Shown: piece after piece, positions 8,415 through 17,535 of the stretch
Position numbering within the stretch: the stretch's first letter is position 1
How the letters are laid out: the number at the start of each line of letters is the position of its first letter
Assembly (NCBI RefSeq): GCF_947500835.1
Contig: NZ_CANMTQ010000010.1
Location: 62,001-126,000 of the forward strand
DNA: 64,000 nt
DNA from: an uncultured Halomonas sp.
GTDB lineage: Bacteria > Pseudomonadota > Gammaproteobacteria > Pseudomonadales > Halomonadaceae
Reading direction: 5' to 3'
Notes under the pieces: generated by a model
Databases searched by the model: none
The model's input: only the letters and a program-made list of their open reading frames with translations
What the model was told of the DNA's origin: nothing
Translations under genes and position numbers: made by a program

Positions 8415-9617
8415 ATGAGTGACACCGAAAACATCAAGATCCGGGTGCGAGGACTCAGCAAGGTCTTCGGCAGTCATCCCAAGAGAGCGCTGGAACTGCG
8501 CGACAAGGGAAAAAAGCGCGCTGAAATCCTCGAGAAGACCGGGCAGACCCTGGGGCTTTCCAACATAAGCTTCGACGTAAAGGAAGGTGAGCTACTTGTC
8601 ATCATGGGGCTGTCCGGCTCAGGCAAATCCACCCTGATTCGCTGCCTTAATCGCCTGATCGAGCCTACGGAAGGCGATATCGTCATCGACGATGAAAACA
8701 TTCCCAAACTGAGTGAAAAAGAGTTACTGGAGTGTCGGCGTCGGCATTTTTCCATGGTCTTCCAGCATTTTGCCTTGTTTCCTCATCGCACCGTACAGGC
8801 CAACGCAGAGTTCGGTCTGGAGATTCGCGGTTTTGACAAGGAAGAGCGCGCCAAGAAAGCACGAGAAGCGCTTCATCAGGTTGGCCTTGAAGGCTGGGAA
8901 GATTCGATGCCCAGTCAGCTTTCCGGCGGCATGCAGCAGCGCGTGGGTCTGGCCCGGGCATTGGCCAACGATTCCACTGTGCTGCTGATGGATGAGGCTT
9001 TCTCGGCGCTGGACCCGCTGATTCGCAAGGACATGCAACAAGAGTTGCTCGAACTTCAGAATCGCATGAAGAAGACCACCATCTTCATCACCCACGATCT
9101 GGATGAGGCACTGGCGCTCGCCGATCGCATCATTCTGCTGAAGGATGGGGAAATCGTGCAGATTGGTACAGCGGAAGACATCCTGACTCACCCGGCAGAC
9201 GATTACGTGGCGCGGTTCACTGAAGGCGTCGACATGTCGCGAATTCTCAATGCGCGTCATGCCATGCGCCCGGTTCGTGCCGTGGCGCTCAGCGATGACG
9301 GACCGCGCACCGTGCTTCGCAAGCTCAGCGAAAACGGTCTGGACTCCATCTACGTGACCGATCGTCAGCGCAAGCTGCTCGGGCTGCTGGAGGCGGATGT
9401 GGCCGATCGTGCTGCTCGGGAAGGAAAGCAGAGCATAGAAGGGCTGGTCGGCAACGATTTTCCCAAGGTCGGCCCGGACGAGCCACTGCACAACCTGTTC
9501 GCCATGTTCGGCGACAAGAGCTTTCCGATTGCCGTCGTCGATGACGACCAGCGTCTGTTGGGCGTCGTGGTCAAGGGCGCGGTACTGGCACAACTTGCTG
9601 AAGCAGGAGAACACTGA
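8415..9617 (+). CDS. proV: Glycine betaine/proline ABC transporter ATPase ProV
   Basis: A 400-residue ATPase of an osmoprotectant importer that takes up glycine betaine and related solutes. It shows Walker A GLSGSGKST, the signature LSGGMQQRVGLARAL and Walker B LLMDEAFSALDP, then a C-terminal CBS-type region (about 280-395) as in ProV/OpuAA, implicated in ionic-strength sensing. I start at ATG 8415, preceded by GGATGAG, rather than TTG 8376. The stop shares a base with the proW start, so the two are translationally coupled. Confidence 0.95.
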   Translation: MSDTENIKIRVRGLSKVFGSHPKRALELRDKGKKRAEILEKTGQTLGLSNISFDVKEGELLVIMGLSGSGKSTLIRCLNRLIEPTEGDIVIDDENIPKLSEKELLECRRRHFSMVFQHFALFPHRTVQANAEFGLEIRGFDKEERAKKAREALHQVGLEGWEDSMPSQLSGGMQQRVGLARALANDSTVLLMDEAFSALDPLIRKDMQQELLELQNRMKKTTIFITHDLDEALALADRIILLKDGEIVQIGTAEDILTHPADDYVARFTEGVDMSRILNARHAMRPVRAVALSDDGPRTVLRKLSENGLDSIYVTDRQRKLLGLLEADVADRAAREGKQSIEGLVGNDFPKVGPDEPLHNLFAMFGDKSFPIAVVDDDQRLLGVVVKGAVLAQLAEAGEH

Positions 9618-10459
9618 TGGCAATCGATATTCCTCGCATTCCCCTTGGCGACTGGATCGAAGCAGGTCTTGACTATCTGACGACAGAATTTTCCGGTGTG
9701 ACCCGCGGTATCTCCCGTTTCACTCAGACCGGTATCAGTGCTCTCAACGATGCGCTCATGTGGCTGCCCGAATGGGCCTTGATGGCGATCATCGCCTTGT
9801 TGTGCTGGCGCCTGTCGGGAATACGCCTTGCGATCGGCTCGGTATTGGGTCTCTTGTTGATCTGGAACATGGGGTTGTGGTTCCCGATGATCGAAACCCT
9901 GACCCTGGTGGTGATTGCAACGCTGGTAGCAGTGGTGATTGCGCTACCGGTAGGTGTCTTCGCGGCATTGTCGGACAAGTTCTATAGCGTGATCATGCCG
10001 GTGCTGGATTTCATGCAGACCATGCCGGCCTTCGTTTATCTGATTCCGGCCATTCCGTTCTTCGGCATCGGGTCCGTATCAGCCATTTTTGCCACGGTGA
10101 TATTCTCCATGCCGCCGGCGATTCGCTTCACTACGCTGGGGATTCGCCAGGTACCTACGGAGCTGGTCGAGGCCGCAGATGCGTTCGGCTCCACTCGGGG
10201 ACAGAAACTGCTCAAGGTGCAATTGCCATTATCGCTACCGACCATCATGGCCGGTATCAACCAGACCATCATGCTGGCGCTCTCCATGGTGGTTATCGCC
10301 GCCATGATCGGCGCGGACGGCCTGGGTAATGAAGTATGGAAGGCGATTCAGCGCCTGCGTCCGGGCGATGGCTTCGAGGCGGGCATCGCGGTAGTCATCC
10401 TGGCCATGCTGCTCGATCGCCTGACCCAGGCGTTCCGCAAGACCAAAAAGACGCAGTAA
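9617..10459 (+). CDS. proW: Glycine betaine/proline ABC transporter permease ProW
   Basis: A 280-residue inner-membrane permease of the betaine importer. It has several hydrophobic helices and the BPD-type coupling loop (EAADAFGSTRGQKLLKVQLP) that contacts the ATPase. The amphipathic N-terminus (about 1-50) matches ProW/OpuAB. It overlaps proV by one base. A GC-rich hairpin follows it before proX. Confidence 0.95.
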   Translation: MAIDIPRIPLGDWIEAGLDYLTTEFSGVTRGISRFTQTGISALNDALMWLPEWALMAIIALLCWRLSGIRLAIGSVLGLLLIWNMGLWFPMIETLTLVVIATLVAVVIALPVGVFAALSDKFYSVIMPVLDFMQTMPAFVYLIPAIPFFGIGSVSAIFATVIFSMPPAIRFTTLGIRQVPTELVEAADAFGSTRGQKLLKVQLPLSLPTIMAGINQTIMLALSMVVIAAMIGADGLGNEVWKAIQRLRPGDGFEAGIAVVILAMLLDRLTQAFRKTKKTQ

Positions 10460-10485
10460 GAAACGTAAGTTGAAAAGAGCAGGAC

Positions 10486-10508
10486 GCTGGCCGATATCGT
10501 CGGCCAGC
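10486..10508 (+). promoter_or_regulatory. Intercistronic stem-loop between proW and proX
   Basis: GCTGGCCGA-TATCG-TCGGCCAGC forms a perfect 9-bp stem 27 bases after the proW stop, with no following T-run. Such hairpins can stabilise the upstream message or attenuate transcription, allowing different amounts of membrane and binding protein; here that is inference. Confidence 0.5.
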
Positions 10509-10591
10509 CTTGGCAGCAAGAGGTATCAGCAGGAAGATAGATTGGAAGGCAACGCTGTCCCTCGAACACAAAAGACGAAAAAGAGGAAATC

Positions 10592-11473
10592 ATGAAAACA
10601 ACCACTATCATGTCGAGCACGCTACGCACCACGACCTTGGCGCTGGCCCTGGGGCTAGGAACCATGAGCGGCGCCTTTGCCCAGGACAAGGGTACCGTGA
10701 CCCTGGCCTACGTCGAATGGTCCTCGACGGTTGCATCCACCAACGTCATGCGCGCAGTGCTGGAGCAGGCTGGGTACGACGTTGAGATGTCTTCCTTGTC
10801 TGGCGCCTCCATGTGGCAGGCCATCGCCTATGGCGATGCGGATGCCACCCTGGCGGGATGGCTGCCGACGACCCACAAGGACTATTACGCTCAAACCAAG
10901 GACAAGGTCGTCGATACCGGCGTCAACCTGGATGGCACCAAGCTTGGCCTGGTCGTTCCTGATTATACCGATATCGACTCCATCGAGCAGCTCGGCGACA
11001 AGGCGGACAGCATCGATGGCGAGATCATTGGCATCGACCCTGGCGCCGGCATCATGGGTCTGACCGAGGATGTGCTCGAGGAGTACGGCCTGGATCGCGA
11101 TATTCGCCTGCGCACCGGCAGTGGCGCCACCATGACTGCCGCCTTGAAATCCGCCATTCAGAATGAAGAGAACATCGTCGTCACCGGTTGGACACCCCAT
11201 TGGATGTTCGCCCGCTGGGATCTGAAGTATCTCGACGATCCAAAGAACGTCTATGGCGGCGCCGAGCAGATTCATACCATCGTGCGCCAGGGTCTGAAAG
11301 AAGATATGCCCGGGGCCTACCAGATCCTGGATAACTTCGAGTGGACCGCCGAAGACATGGGCGAGGTCATGGTGATGAACCAGGAAGAGGGCAGCGATCC
11401 TTACGAGAATGCCAAGAAGTGGGTAGAAGACCATCAGGACATGGTCGATGAATGGCTAGGTGACGCCTCGTAA
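10592..11473 (+). CDS. proX: Glycine betaine-binding periplasmic protein ProX
   Basis: A 293-residue substrate-binding protein of the importer. It has a signal peptide with likely cleavage after GAFA (about residue 30). The mature start TVTLAYVEWSST, the segments GDADATLAGWLPTTH and TGWTPHWMFARWDL, and many Trp residues fit the aromatic cage that holds trimethylammonium groups. GAGGAAATC precedes the ATG. A strong terminator follows. Confidence 0.93.
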   Translation: MKTTTIMSSTLRTTTLALALGLGTMSGAFAQDKGTVTLAYVEWSSTVASTNVMRAVLEQAGYDVEMSSLSGASMWQAIAYGDADATLAGWLPTTHKDYYAQTKDKVVDTGVNLDGTKLGLVVPDYTDIDSIEQLGDKADSIDGEIIGIDPGAGIMGLTEDVLEEYGLDRDIRLRTGSGATMTAALKSAIQNEENIVVTGWTPHWMFARWDLKYLDDPKNVYGGAEQIHTIVRQGLKEDMPGAYQILDNFEWTAEDMGEVMVMNQEEGSDPYENAKKWVEDHQDMVDEWLGDAS

Positions 11474-11516
11474 ATCCGCGTTTATCGTGCATGTTTTCAC
11501 GGCTTCTTGAACGCCG

Positions 11517-11545
11517 AACGCCCAACCAGATGGTTGGGCGTTTTC
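11517..11545. terminator. Terminator between proX and pdxH
   Basis: AACGCCCAACC-AGAT-GGTTGGGCGTT is an 11-bp stem followed by TT on the plus strand and preceded by A-rich sequence usable in reverse. It lies between convergent genes. Confidence 0.85.
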
Positions 11546-11584
11546 GTTGTATTCTGCGGTCTTCATAAACGCTTTAGAGAATTT

Positions 11585-12226
11585 TCAAGGCGCCAAGCGC
11601 GCCTTGAACCACCCTTGATCGTAAAGATGATAACGCACTCGATCATGCAATCTGTCCGGTTGGCCTTGCCAGAACTCGATCATTTCGGGGGTAAGAAGAT
11701 AGCCACCCCAGTGGCGTGGTCGGGTCACGGACTGTCCTTCATAGACCTTTTCGAAGCGCTTGTTGCGCTCCTCCAGCCATTCCCGATCCGGTATTTCCAC
11801 GCTCTGTAGCGCTGTCCAAGCGCCCAGCTGGCTGTTGCGCGGCCGGCTCTCGAAATAGCGATCGGATTCCCGAGCATCGACTTGCTGCACATGACCCTCT
11901 ATGCGTACCTGACGTTGAACCTTTGGCCACCAGAATACGATCGCTCCATGAGGCACATTGGCCAATTCGCAGCCCTTGTGACTCTGATAATTTGTGTAGA
12001 AGACGAAACCGCGCTCATCGAAGCCCTTGAGCAGTACGATACGAGCATGGGGCAGGCCTTGGCTATCGACCGTCGCCAAAGTCATGGCATTGGCGTCATC
12101 GGTTTCATGGGCCAATGCCTCGTCCAGCCACTCCTGGAAAAGCGGCATGGGGTTGTCCGGAGTCGTGGCGGTATCAAGACTTTTTCCGCTGTAGTTGCGC
12201 CGAACATCGGCGATGTCATGGGTCAT
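11585..12226 (-). CDS. pdxH: Pyridoxamine/pyridoxine 5'-phosphate oxidase
   Basis: A 213-residue FMN oxidase that makes pyridoxal 5'-phosphate in the last step of vitamin B6 synthesis and salvage. Family segments include RIVLLKGFDERGFVFYTNYQ, SHKGCELA, RQVRIEG, SRPRNSQLGAW and the C-terminal RLAP. Length is close to E. coli PdxH (218). It stands alone, convergent with proX. Confidence 0.95.
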   Translation of the reverse strand: MTHDIADVRRNYSGKSLDTATTPDNPMPLFQEWLDEALAHETDDANAMTLATVDSQGLPHARIVLLKGFDERGFVFYTNYQSHKGCELANVPHGAIVFWWPKVQRQVRIEGHVQQVDARESDRYFESRPRNSQLGAWTALQSVEIPDREWLEERNKRFEKVYEGQSVTRPRHWGGYLLTPEMIEFWQGQPDRLHDRVRYHLYDQGWFKARLAP

Positions 12227-12316
12227 GGCGTTCTCCTGATGTTTTCATAATCTCTATCGTAAGCGGTGATGGGCTCATGGTTTTGGTCATTGGCTATTTC
12301 CTAGAGCATATCAGCC

Positions 12317-12585
12317 TAGGGCCTGTTGACGTTTCATCGCGAACCGCGTTGCTGCATCAAAAAGTGTCAGTCAAGGCGCGAAGCGCAGGGAAGGGTTATT
12401 CCCTTTTCACGTTTCGCAACGCAGAATGGCGCTTTTTGCTGCGCAACCCGAAGGGCTGGGCCAGTTTTTATCCGCTGCTGCGTTAGTCGTCGTTCATTTG
12501 GAATAACCAAATTTCTCTCCTCCTGCCTTGCCCCGAATAAAAACTGGCGCCAGCGCGGCCGTGAATGAAACGTCAACAGGCCCTA
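12317..12585. mobile_element. MITE-like element with 21-bp terminal inverted repeats
   Basis: The 269-bp stretch is bounded by perfect inverted repeats whose core reads GGGCCTGTTGACGTTTCAT on the left (12319-12337) and its complement on the right (12565-12583). TA lies just outside each end, a possible 2-bp target duplication. It has no transposase gene. Inside is a second inverted pair, CCAGTTTTTAT (12461-12471) and ATAAAAACTGG (12537-12547). It looks like a non-autonomous element moved by an unseen transposase. Its right end enters the azlD reading frame. Confidence 0.75.
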
Positions 12586-12916
12586 ATTGGACCATCAGCA
12601 TATAAAGTCCGGTTCCCGCGACGATCGATAAAAGGGCATTACGTCGCCATAGGTGCAGGGCGACCACGGTGAGCGAGGCAATGATGACCGGCCAGCCATT
12701 GGGGGTCATGTTCAAGTGTTCTTCGCTCAAGGGGCGAAAATCTCGCAAGGCATAGATGACCAGTATCATCATCACTGCTGGGGGAAGATAGCGTCCCAGG
12801 TGCAGTATCAGTGGGTGATCCGCATGCCGGGACAAAGCGACGAACGGCAGCACCCGTGTGGCAAAAGTGGCTAGAGCGCTGACGGCAATGAAAATGAGGA
12901 GTGCCGTGGTTTCCAT
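12497..12916 (-). CDS. azlD: AzlD-type branched-chain amino acid export subunit with MITE-derived tail
   Basis: The small membrane partner of AzlC; the pair exports branched-chain amino acids. Residues 1-110 (METTALLIF to YMLMVQ) are normal AzlD with about four helices. The last 30 residues (from LGPVDVSFTAAL) are translated from the right part of the MITE-like element, which replaced the native stop; the frame ends inside the element with TGA at 12494-12496. The start overlaps the azlC stop (TGATG). Usual AzlD length is about 105-110, so the native protein probably ended at the junction. The tail follows the last helix and may be tolerated. Confidence 0.88.
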
Positions 12917-13617
12917 CAGTATGATCCTCTGCTTCGGCCGGCCCAGAGATAGTGCACCAGAAGTATCAGACTGGCGGCGCCGATGGCGCCCAGCAGCAGA
13001 TTCTGCTCGGGTAGCAGTATCAAGGCGCCTAATCCGGTAAATAATGCAATGACAAAGGGCAGCGCCTGGCGCAGCCGGCTTGCCTGTTCCAGGGTGAGAA
13101 CGATGAAAAGCGCCGTTAGCGCGAACTCGATGCCGCGACTGTCGAAATCGAGCAGTGCACCGGCCATGGCGCCAGCCAATGTTCCCAGTACCCACCACAA
13201 TTGATTCAGCAAACTGATACGCCAGGCATTGGCATGATCTTCAGGACCTTGTTCTTGTTGGCCCTGATTGGTCAGCAGCGAATAGGTTTCATCCGTCAGA
13301 GCAAAGATCAGGTAGGGCTTACGCCATCCCGCTCCCTTGAAGCGTTTGAGCAGCGACAAGCCATAGAAAAGATGCCGGGAGTTGAGCATGAAGGTTGCAA
13401 CCGCCACTTCGAGCAGTCCCGCATGATTGGCCAGGAGGGTGACAGCCATGAACTGGCCGGCGCCGGCATAAATGAAAAGCGACATGACCAGCGCCATCCA
13501 CCAGGGGTGGCCAAGCTGCATGAACAGAATGCCGAAAGCGGCTCCCAGGGGCAGATAGCCGAACATGACGGGCAGGGTTTGTAGACTGGCGTAACGCCAC
13601 TGAGCAATGGGCGACAA
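12916..13617 (-). CDS. azlC: AzlC-family branched-chain amino acid exporter
   Basis: The large subunit of the AzlCD exporter, about 233 residues and several helices, with family segments PVMFGYLPLGAAFGILF, YAGAGQFMAVTLL and FMLNSRHLFYG. No ATG lies near the expected N-terminus. I choose TTG 13615-13617 (translating SPIAQWRYASLQTL), preceded by GGAAGG. It is coupled to azlD by a TGATG overlap. Confidence 0.87.
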   Translation of the reverse strand: MSPIAQWRYASLQTLPVMFGYLPLGAAFGILFMQLGHPWWMALVMSLFIYAGAGQFMAVTLLANHAGLLEVAVATFMLNSRHLFYGLSLLKRFKGAGWRKPYLIFALTDETYSLLTNQGQQEQGPEDHANAWRISLLNQLWWVLGTLAGAMAGALLDFDSRGIEFALTALFIVLTLEQASRLRQALPFVIALFTGLGALILLPEQNLLLGAIGAASLILLVHYLWAGRSRGSY

Positions 13618-13750
13618 TGAATCCCTTCCTTGCTGCAAGAGGACTATCCTAAGGTATCTAATCAAGATAAGAAGCGTATGAATGCCTGAATGAGCTATTG
13701 TCAGGCGTCCGCGCATCACTACATATTAGCATTCACAAATCGGGTGAAAC

Positions 13751-14419
13751 ATGCAAAGGATCTGGGTGTGGGATATCTGGGTGCGAATTTTTCACTGGGT
13801 GCTGGTCCTGGCGCTGATCGTATCGTTTTACACCATGAAGACAGAAGGCTATCCGTTGATGTTTCCTGTCGATTGGCATGCCCGGGCAGGTTACTTAGTG
13901 CTGGGCTTATTGCTGTTTCGCTGGCTTTGGGGGCTTTTTGGAAGTCGTCACGCGCGGCTTTATAGCTTCTTGCGTTCACCATTGTCTTCTTTTCACTACA
14001 TGGTTCAATTTCTTCGCGGTTCTGCGGCAAGCTATGCCGGCCACAATCCGCTGGGTGGCTGGATGGTCTTGATCATGCTGCTGTCGTTGACCCTGCAGGC
14101 GGGGAGCGGGTTATTCCTGCACGACGATATTCTATTCGAGGCACCGCTGTATGGCAGCGTCAGCGATGCTACCACCAAGCTTCTAATGACTATTCATCAC
14201 TACAATGGCAACGTTCTGCTGATATTGATTGGTTTGCATATCGCTGCGGTGGTGGTGCATCGAATCAAGGGGGAAAAGCTGGTGGGGGCCATGTTCAATG
14301 GCCATAAACAACTGGCTTCTGAGCCCGTCGACGGTCCAGGTACGCGAGCTGTACAATGGCGCGCCATGGTCGGGCTTGTGCTTGCGGCGACATTGGTGAT
14401 CTGGCTCTGGAATAGCTAG
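13751..14419 (+). CDS. Cytochrome b561-family diheme membrane protein
   Basis: A 222-residue four-helix cytochrome b with the N-terminus typical of Ni/Fe-hydrogenase-like b-type cytochromes (IWVWDIWVRIFHWVL). His residues sit in the helices for heme (FHW, DWHARAGY, MTIHHYNGN, GLHIAAVVVHR). It probably passes electrons between quinol and a periplasmic c-type acceptor. A cytochrome c' gene lies just downstream on the opposite strand, a pairing common in proteobacteria and the likely partner. Confidence 0.88.
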   Translation: MQRIWVWDIWVRIFHWVLVLALIVSFYTMKTEGYPLMFPVDWHARAGYLVLGLLLFRWLWGLFGSRHARLYSFLRSPLSSFHYMVQFLRGSAASYAGHNPLGGWMVLIMLLSLTLQAGSGLFLHDDILFEAPLYGSVSDATTKLLMTIHHYNGNVLLILIGLHIAAVVVHRIKGEKLVGAMFNGHKQLASEPVDGPGTRAVQWRAMVGLVLAATLVIWLWNS

Positions 14420-14465
14420 GGCCCTCTCAATGGTCAACTATCAATGGTCAATAAGTCCTTGTAAT

Positions 14466-14502
14466 AAAACGCTAAGCCCGCCTGGAGCGGGCTTAGCGTT
14501 TT
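14466..14502. terminator. Strong bidirectional terminator
   Basis: The 16-bp arms AAAACGCTAAGCCCGC and GCGGGCTTAGCGTTTT around CTGGA give A/T tracts on both sides, serving the convergent cytochrome genes. Confidence 0.93.
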
Positions 14503-14561
14503 GCATAGCAACGATTGTTGAAAAGCACTAAAACTGCGCCACACTATTTCGCCGTTGCCGA

Positions 14562-15035
14562 TCAATTGTCTGCGCGATACTCATCATGGCAGTTCTTGCA
14601 GGTCTTTCCGGTCGCCGCTACCTGCTGACGAAGCGCCGCGTAATCGTCTTGCTGAGCGACTTCCGCAAGTTTGGTTGTAGCGTCTTCCATTTCCGTTTGC
14701 AGAGACTCGAAATCGTCACGATTGTCGGCAATCTTGGCGAGCGCATCAGTGTCAGCGCCATGTGCGCCATCGCGCAAGGAGCCCTCGATGAAGCCTTCCC
14801 AGGGCATCTTGGCCAGCATGGCAACCCGTTCGGCCCGCATGGCAGCTTCCTCGGCATCGTACTCCATGTCGCCCTTGGCCATAGCGCCCAGCGGGTCAAA
14901 GTTCCACCCCATCACGCTGAATGCAGACTGCCGATACTCAATGGCTTCCTTGAGCTGTTTTTCATCCGCTGCCTGTGTAATGGCGGATGCCATCAACAAA
15001 GAAGCAGCAATACCAAGACTCATCAAGACTCTCAT
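14562..15035 (-). CDS. Cytochrome c' (class II c-type cytochrome)
   Basis: A 157-residue periplasmic four-helix cytochrome. The signal peptide (MRVLMSLGIAASLLMASAIT, cleavage near QA-A) is followed by helices with RQSAFSVMGWNFDPLGAMAKG. The single heme motif CKNCH lies eight residues from the C-terminus, the hallmark of class II. ATG 15033-15035 follows GAGGAGAGATCG. It is convergent with the b561 gene. Confidence 0.92.
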   Translation of the reverse strand: MRVLMSLGIAASLLMASAITQAADEKQLKEAIEYRQSAFSVMGWNFDPLGAMAKGDMEYDAEEAAMRAERVAMLAKMPWEGFIEGSLRDGAHGADTDALAKIADNRDDFESLQTEMEDATTKLAEVAQQDDYAALRQQVAATGKTCKNCHDEYRADN

Positions 15036-15137
15036 CGATCTCTCCTCATCATTTTTTTGATCCTCGATGGCGATTGTTTCGAGGTCTCTGGTTGACTCGT
15101 CGCAATGATCAGACATCTTGAGAATAGCAGTACAATC

Positions 15138-15547
15138 TTAAAGACGAGGGGGTTCTTGATCCTGTAATTGGCGGCTCCGCCAGCGAGCATAGAGCATGCT
15201 TGATATGAACAAGGTCAAACTGGCCACGATTTCCAGCAACCCGAGCCAGGTTTTGCCAGGTAATGTTGTCAGCATTACACCCTGCATGAAATACAAGAGA
15301 CTCACGAAGGCCAGCCAGGCGTGACCGCGCGGGCGCCGGGTATAAAGCGTGGGTAGAAAGAGTACCAGAGGCAATACCCGGACAAGCACAGGTAAAAAAC
15401 CGTTACTGCTTTGAGCCTGAAGCTGCCACCCGCCAATCAGCAGCAGGATGATCAAGGCGACATAGCTGCCTAGAACGATCCCCCGTGTGCGCTGCGTCAG
15501 CGACGTGATGCCATGCTTTGCTTCGAAACCTTCCAAGGCAGCCCGCA

Positions 15548-15548
<1 letters not shown>
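15138..15548 (-). CDS. DUF2069 small membrane protein
   Basis: A 136-residue inner-membrane protein with about four helices and no known function. The segments LVLFLPTLYTRRPRGHAWLA and LLYFMQGVM are typical of DUF2069. It starts within the last base of wrbA and is surely co-transcribed with it, an association also found in Pseudomonas. The charged C-terminus (ARWRSRQLQDQEPPRL) is probably cytoplasmic. Confidence 0.9.
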
Positions 15549-16237
<689 letters not shown>

Positions 16238-16308
16238 CTAGTGTAAGCGGGCTGGCACGGGACAACAAACGGCTCGTTTTTATACCGTTATCTAATTAAA
16301 CTAGACAC

Positions 16309-16322
16309 AAACTAATTAGTTT
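16309..16322. promoter_or_regulatory. AT-rich palindrome upstream of wrbA
   Basis: AAACTAATTAGTTT is a perfect 14-bp palindrome overlapping the end of the GGCT-like gene, with another CTAATTA at 16292-16298. It may be an operator for wrbA, whose start is 140 bases away, but an AT-rich palindrome of this size can occur by chance. Confidence 0.3.
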
Positions 16323-16735
16323 TACAAACGCCGATAGACCCAGGCGTGATCTCCGTTACTCAATGTTACTCGATCACGGTAATAACGAATCCCCAATCGC
16401 TCATAGCGATCGAGTCGTTTGAGTTCTGTTGCGTCAACTTCCAGGAGATAACCCTCCACCTGAGCTCCATTTGCTCTTTTTAAATCGAGTTCTTCGCGTC
16501 GAAATCCCGGCAGAGTAGCTTTTTGGGGATTACCCCAACGATCGTAGACCAGCCAACGAACAAGACCGAAGCGCAAAGTGCCATACACGAACACCTGGTG
16601 CTCGCCCTCAGTTATGGAAGGTGAATCCTGCGGCGCTTCATACCCATACGGGCTTAATAGTACGAACCAGAGATAGAACAGCACTACGCTGAGAGCAACG
16701 AACGAGGTGATCAAAAACCGCCGTAGAAGAACCAC
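16322..16735 (-). CDS. Gamma-glutamylcyclotransferase-like (AIG2/GGCT) protein with N-terminal membrane anchor
   Basis: The C-terminal 100 residues carry the GGCT fold: the substrate loop FVYGTLRFG, GFRREELDL, GYLLEVDATELKRLDRYERLG and YYRDRVTL, with the acidic Glu in RYERLG. Such proteins act on gamma-glutamyl amines or peptides. An N-terminal helix (RRFLITSFVALSVVLFYLWF) would anchor it in the membrane, which is unusual for soluble GGCT enzymes. I favour GTG 16733-16735 (TCAGGA upstream), giving 137 residues; ATG 16804 would add 23. It is divergent from the Smr gene. Confidence 0.75.
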   Translation of the reverse strand: MVLLRRFLITSFVALSVVLFYLWFVLLSPYGYEAPQDSPSITEGEHQVFVYGTLRFGLVRWLVYDRWGNPQKATLPGFRREELDLKRANGAQVEGYLLEVDATELKRLDRYERLGIRYYRDRVTLSNGDHAWVYRRL

Positions 16736-16879
16736 GAAGTATCCTGATAGTAATGGATGGCGATAAAAAGTCAGGCCATGATCACATGGTTTGGCAAGAG
16801 CCAACTAGTCCGTGGCTTGAAGTACAGGGAAGCGCATCTGATATGATAATTAAATTACTCATACGTCGAGGGCATCGCC

Positions 16880-17485
16880 ATGAACCGCTGTCTGAACCAC
16901 GACACCGATTTCAGTCGCCTGCTGGGAGGCGAAGCAGACGACGTTCGACCGCTGTCCAAGGGCCGTGACAAGGCGGACATCGATAGTGCTCCACGAACGC
17001 CTAGCGAGGCGCAGCTGGCTCGTCGGGCGAGTGCCGTGGAGGAGGGCGAGGGTAACAACTTCTTGACGGACGAATTCGTCGATCTGTTGCCGCATCATGA
17101 TCCCATCGAATATCGTCGTGATGGCATCCAGATTGGCGTGCTCGAGCGCTTGCGCCATGGGGGCTATGCCCCGGAAGCGCGCCTGAACCTGATCAAGCAA
17201 CCGGTGCGCAATTGCCGGCGTGAGCTGTTCAGGTTTCTTAATGATGCCATCGAACACGATCTGCGCTGCTTATTGGTCGTGCATGGGCGAGGCAAGGCGC
17301 TGGATAGTCATGCCAACGTGGTGCGTTCTTATGTGGCCAAATGGCTGATGCAATTCGAGCAGGTGCAGGCCTATTCGTCAGCGACTTCTGCCCACGGCGG
17401 TATCGGCGCTACCTATGTCATGCTGCGCAAGTCCGAGCGTGCCAGGGCGCGGAATCGGGAACGGCAGCAGAAGCGGAGGGGGTAG
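16880..17485 (+). CDS. Smr-domain protein (SmrA-like)
   Basis: A 201-residue protein with a C-terminal Smr domain (about 105-190): LNLIKQPVRNCRRELFRFL, then LLVVHGRGKALDSHANVVRS with the catalytic HGRG loop, and AHGGIGATYVML. Small MutS-related domains nick DNA or cleave RNA, for example on stalled ribosomes. The N-terminus is charged and probably flexible; the C-terminus is basic (KSERARARNRERQQKRRG). ATG 16880 follows GAGGG. Substrate not determinable. Confidence 0.9.
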   Translation: MNRCLNHDTDFSRLLGGEADDVRPLSKGRDKADIDSAPRTPSEAQLARRASAVEEGEGNNFLTDEFVDLLPHHDPIEYRRDGIQIGVLERLRHGGYAPEARLNLIKQPVRNCRRELFRFLNDAIEHDLRCLLVVHGRGKALDSHANVVRSYVAKWLMQFEQVQAYSSATSAHGGIGATYVMLRKSERARARNRERQQKRRG

Positions 17486-17490
17486 TCGTA

Positions 17491-17521
17491 AAAACAATAA
17501 CGTCGCCCCGAGGGCGGCGTT
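17491..17521 (-). terminator. Terminator after cysI-DUF934
   Basis: The hairpin AACGTCGCC-CCGAG-GGCGGCGTT (with G-U pairs) is followed on the minus strand by TATTGTTTTT, so it serves the minus-strand operon best and perhaps the Smr gene too. Confidence 0.75.
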
Positions 17522-17535
17522 GTCATTGCTAGTAT

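Noticed and set aside
12115..12486. Plus-strand open frame entering the MITE-like element
   Set aside because: It spans pdxH antisense and the repeat, with no RBS or recognisable product.
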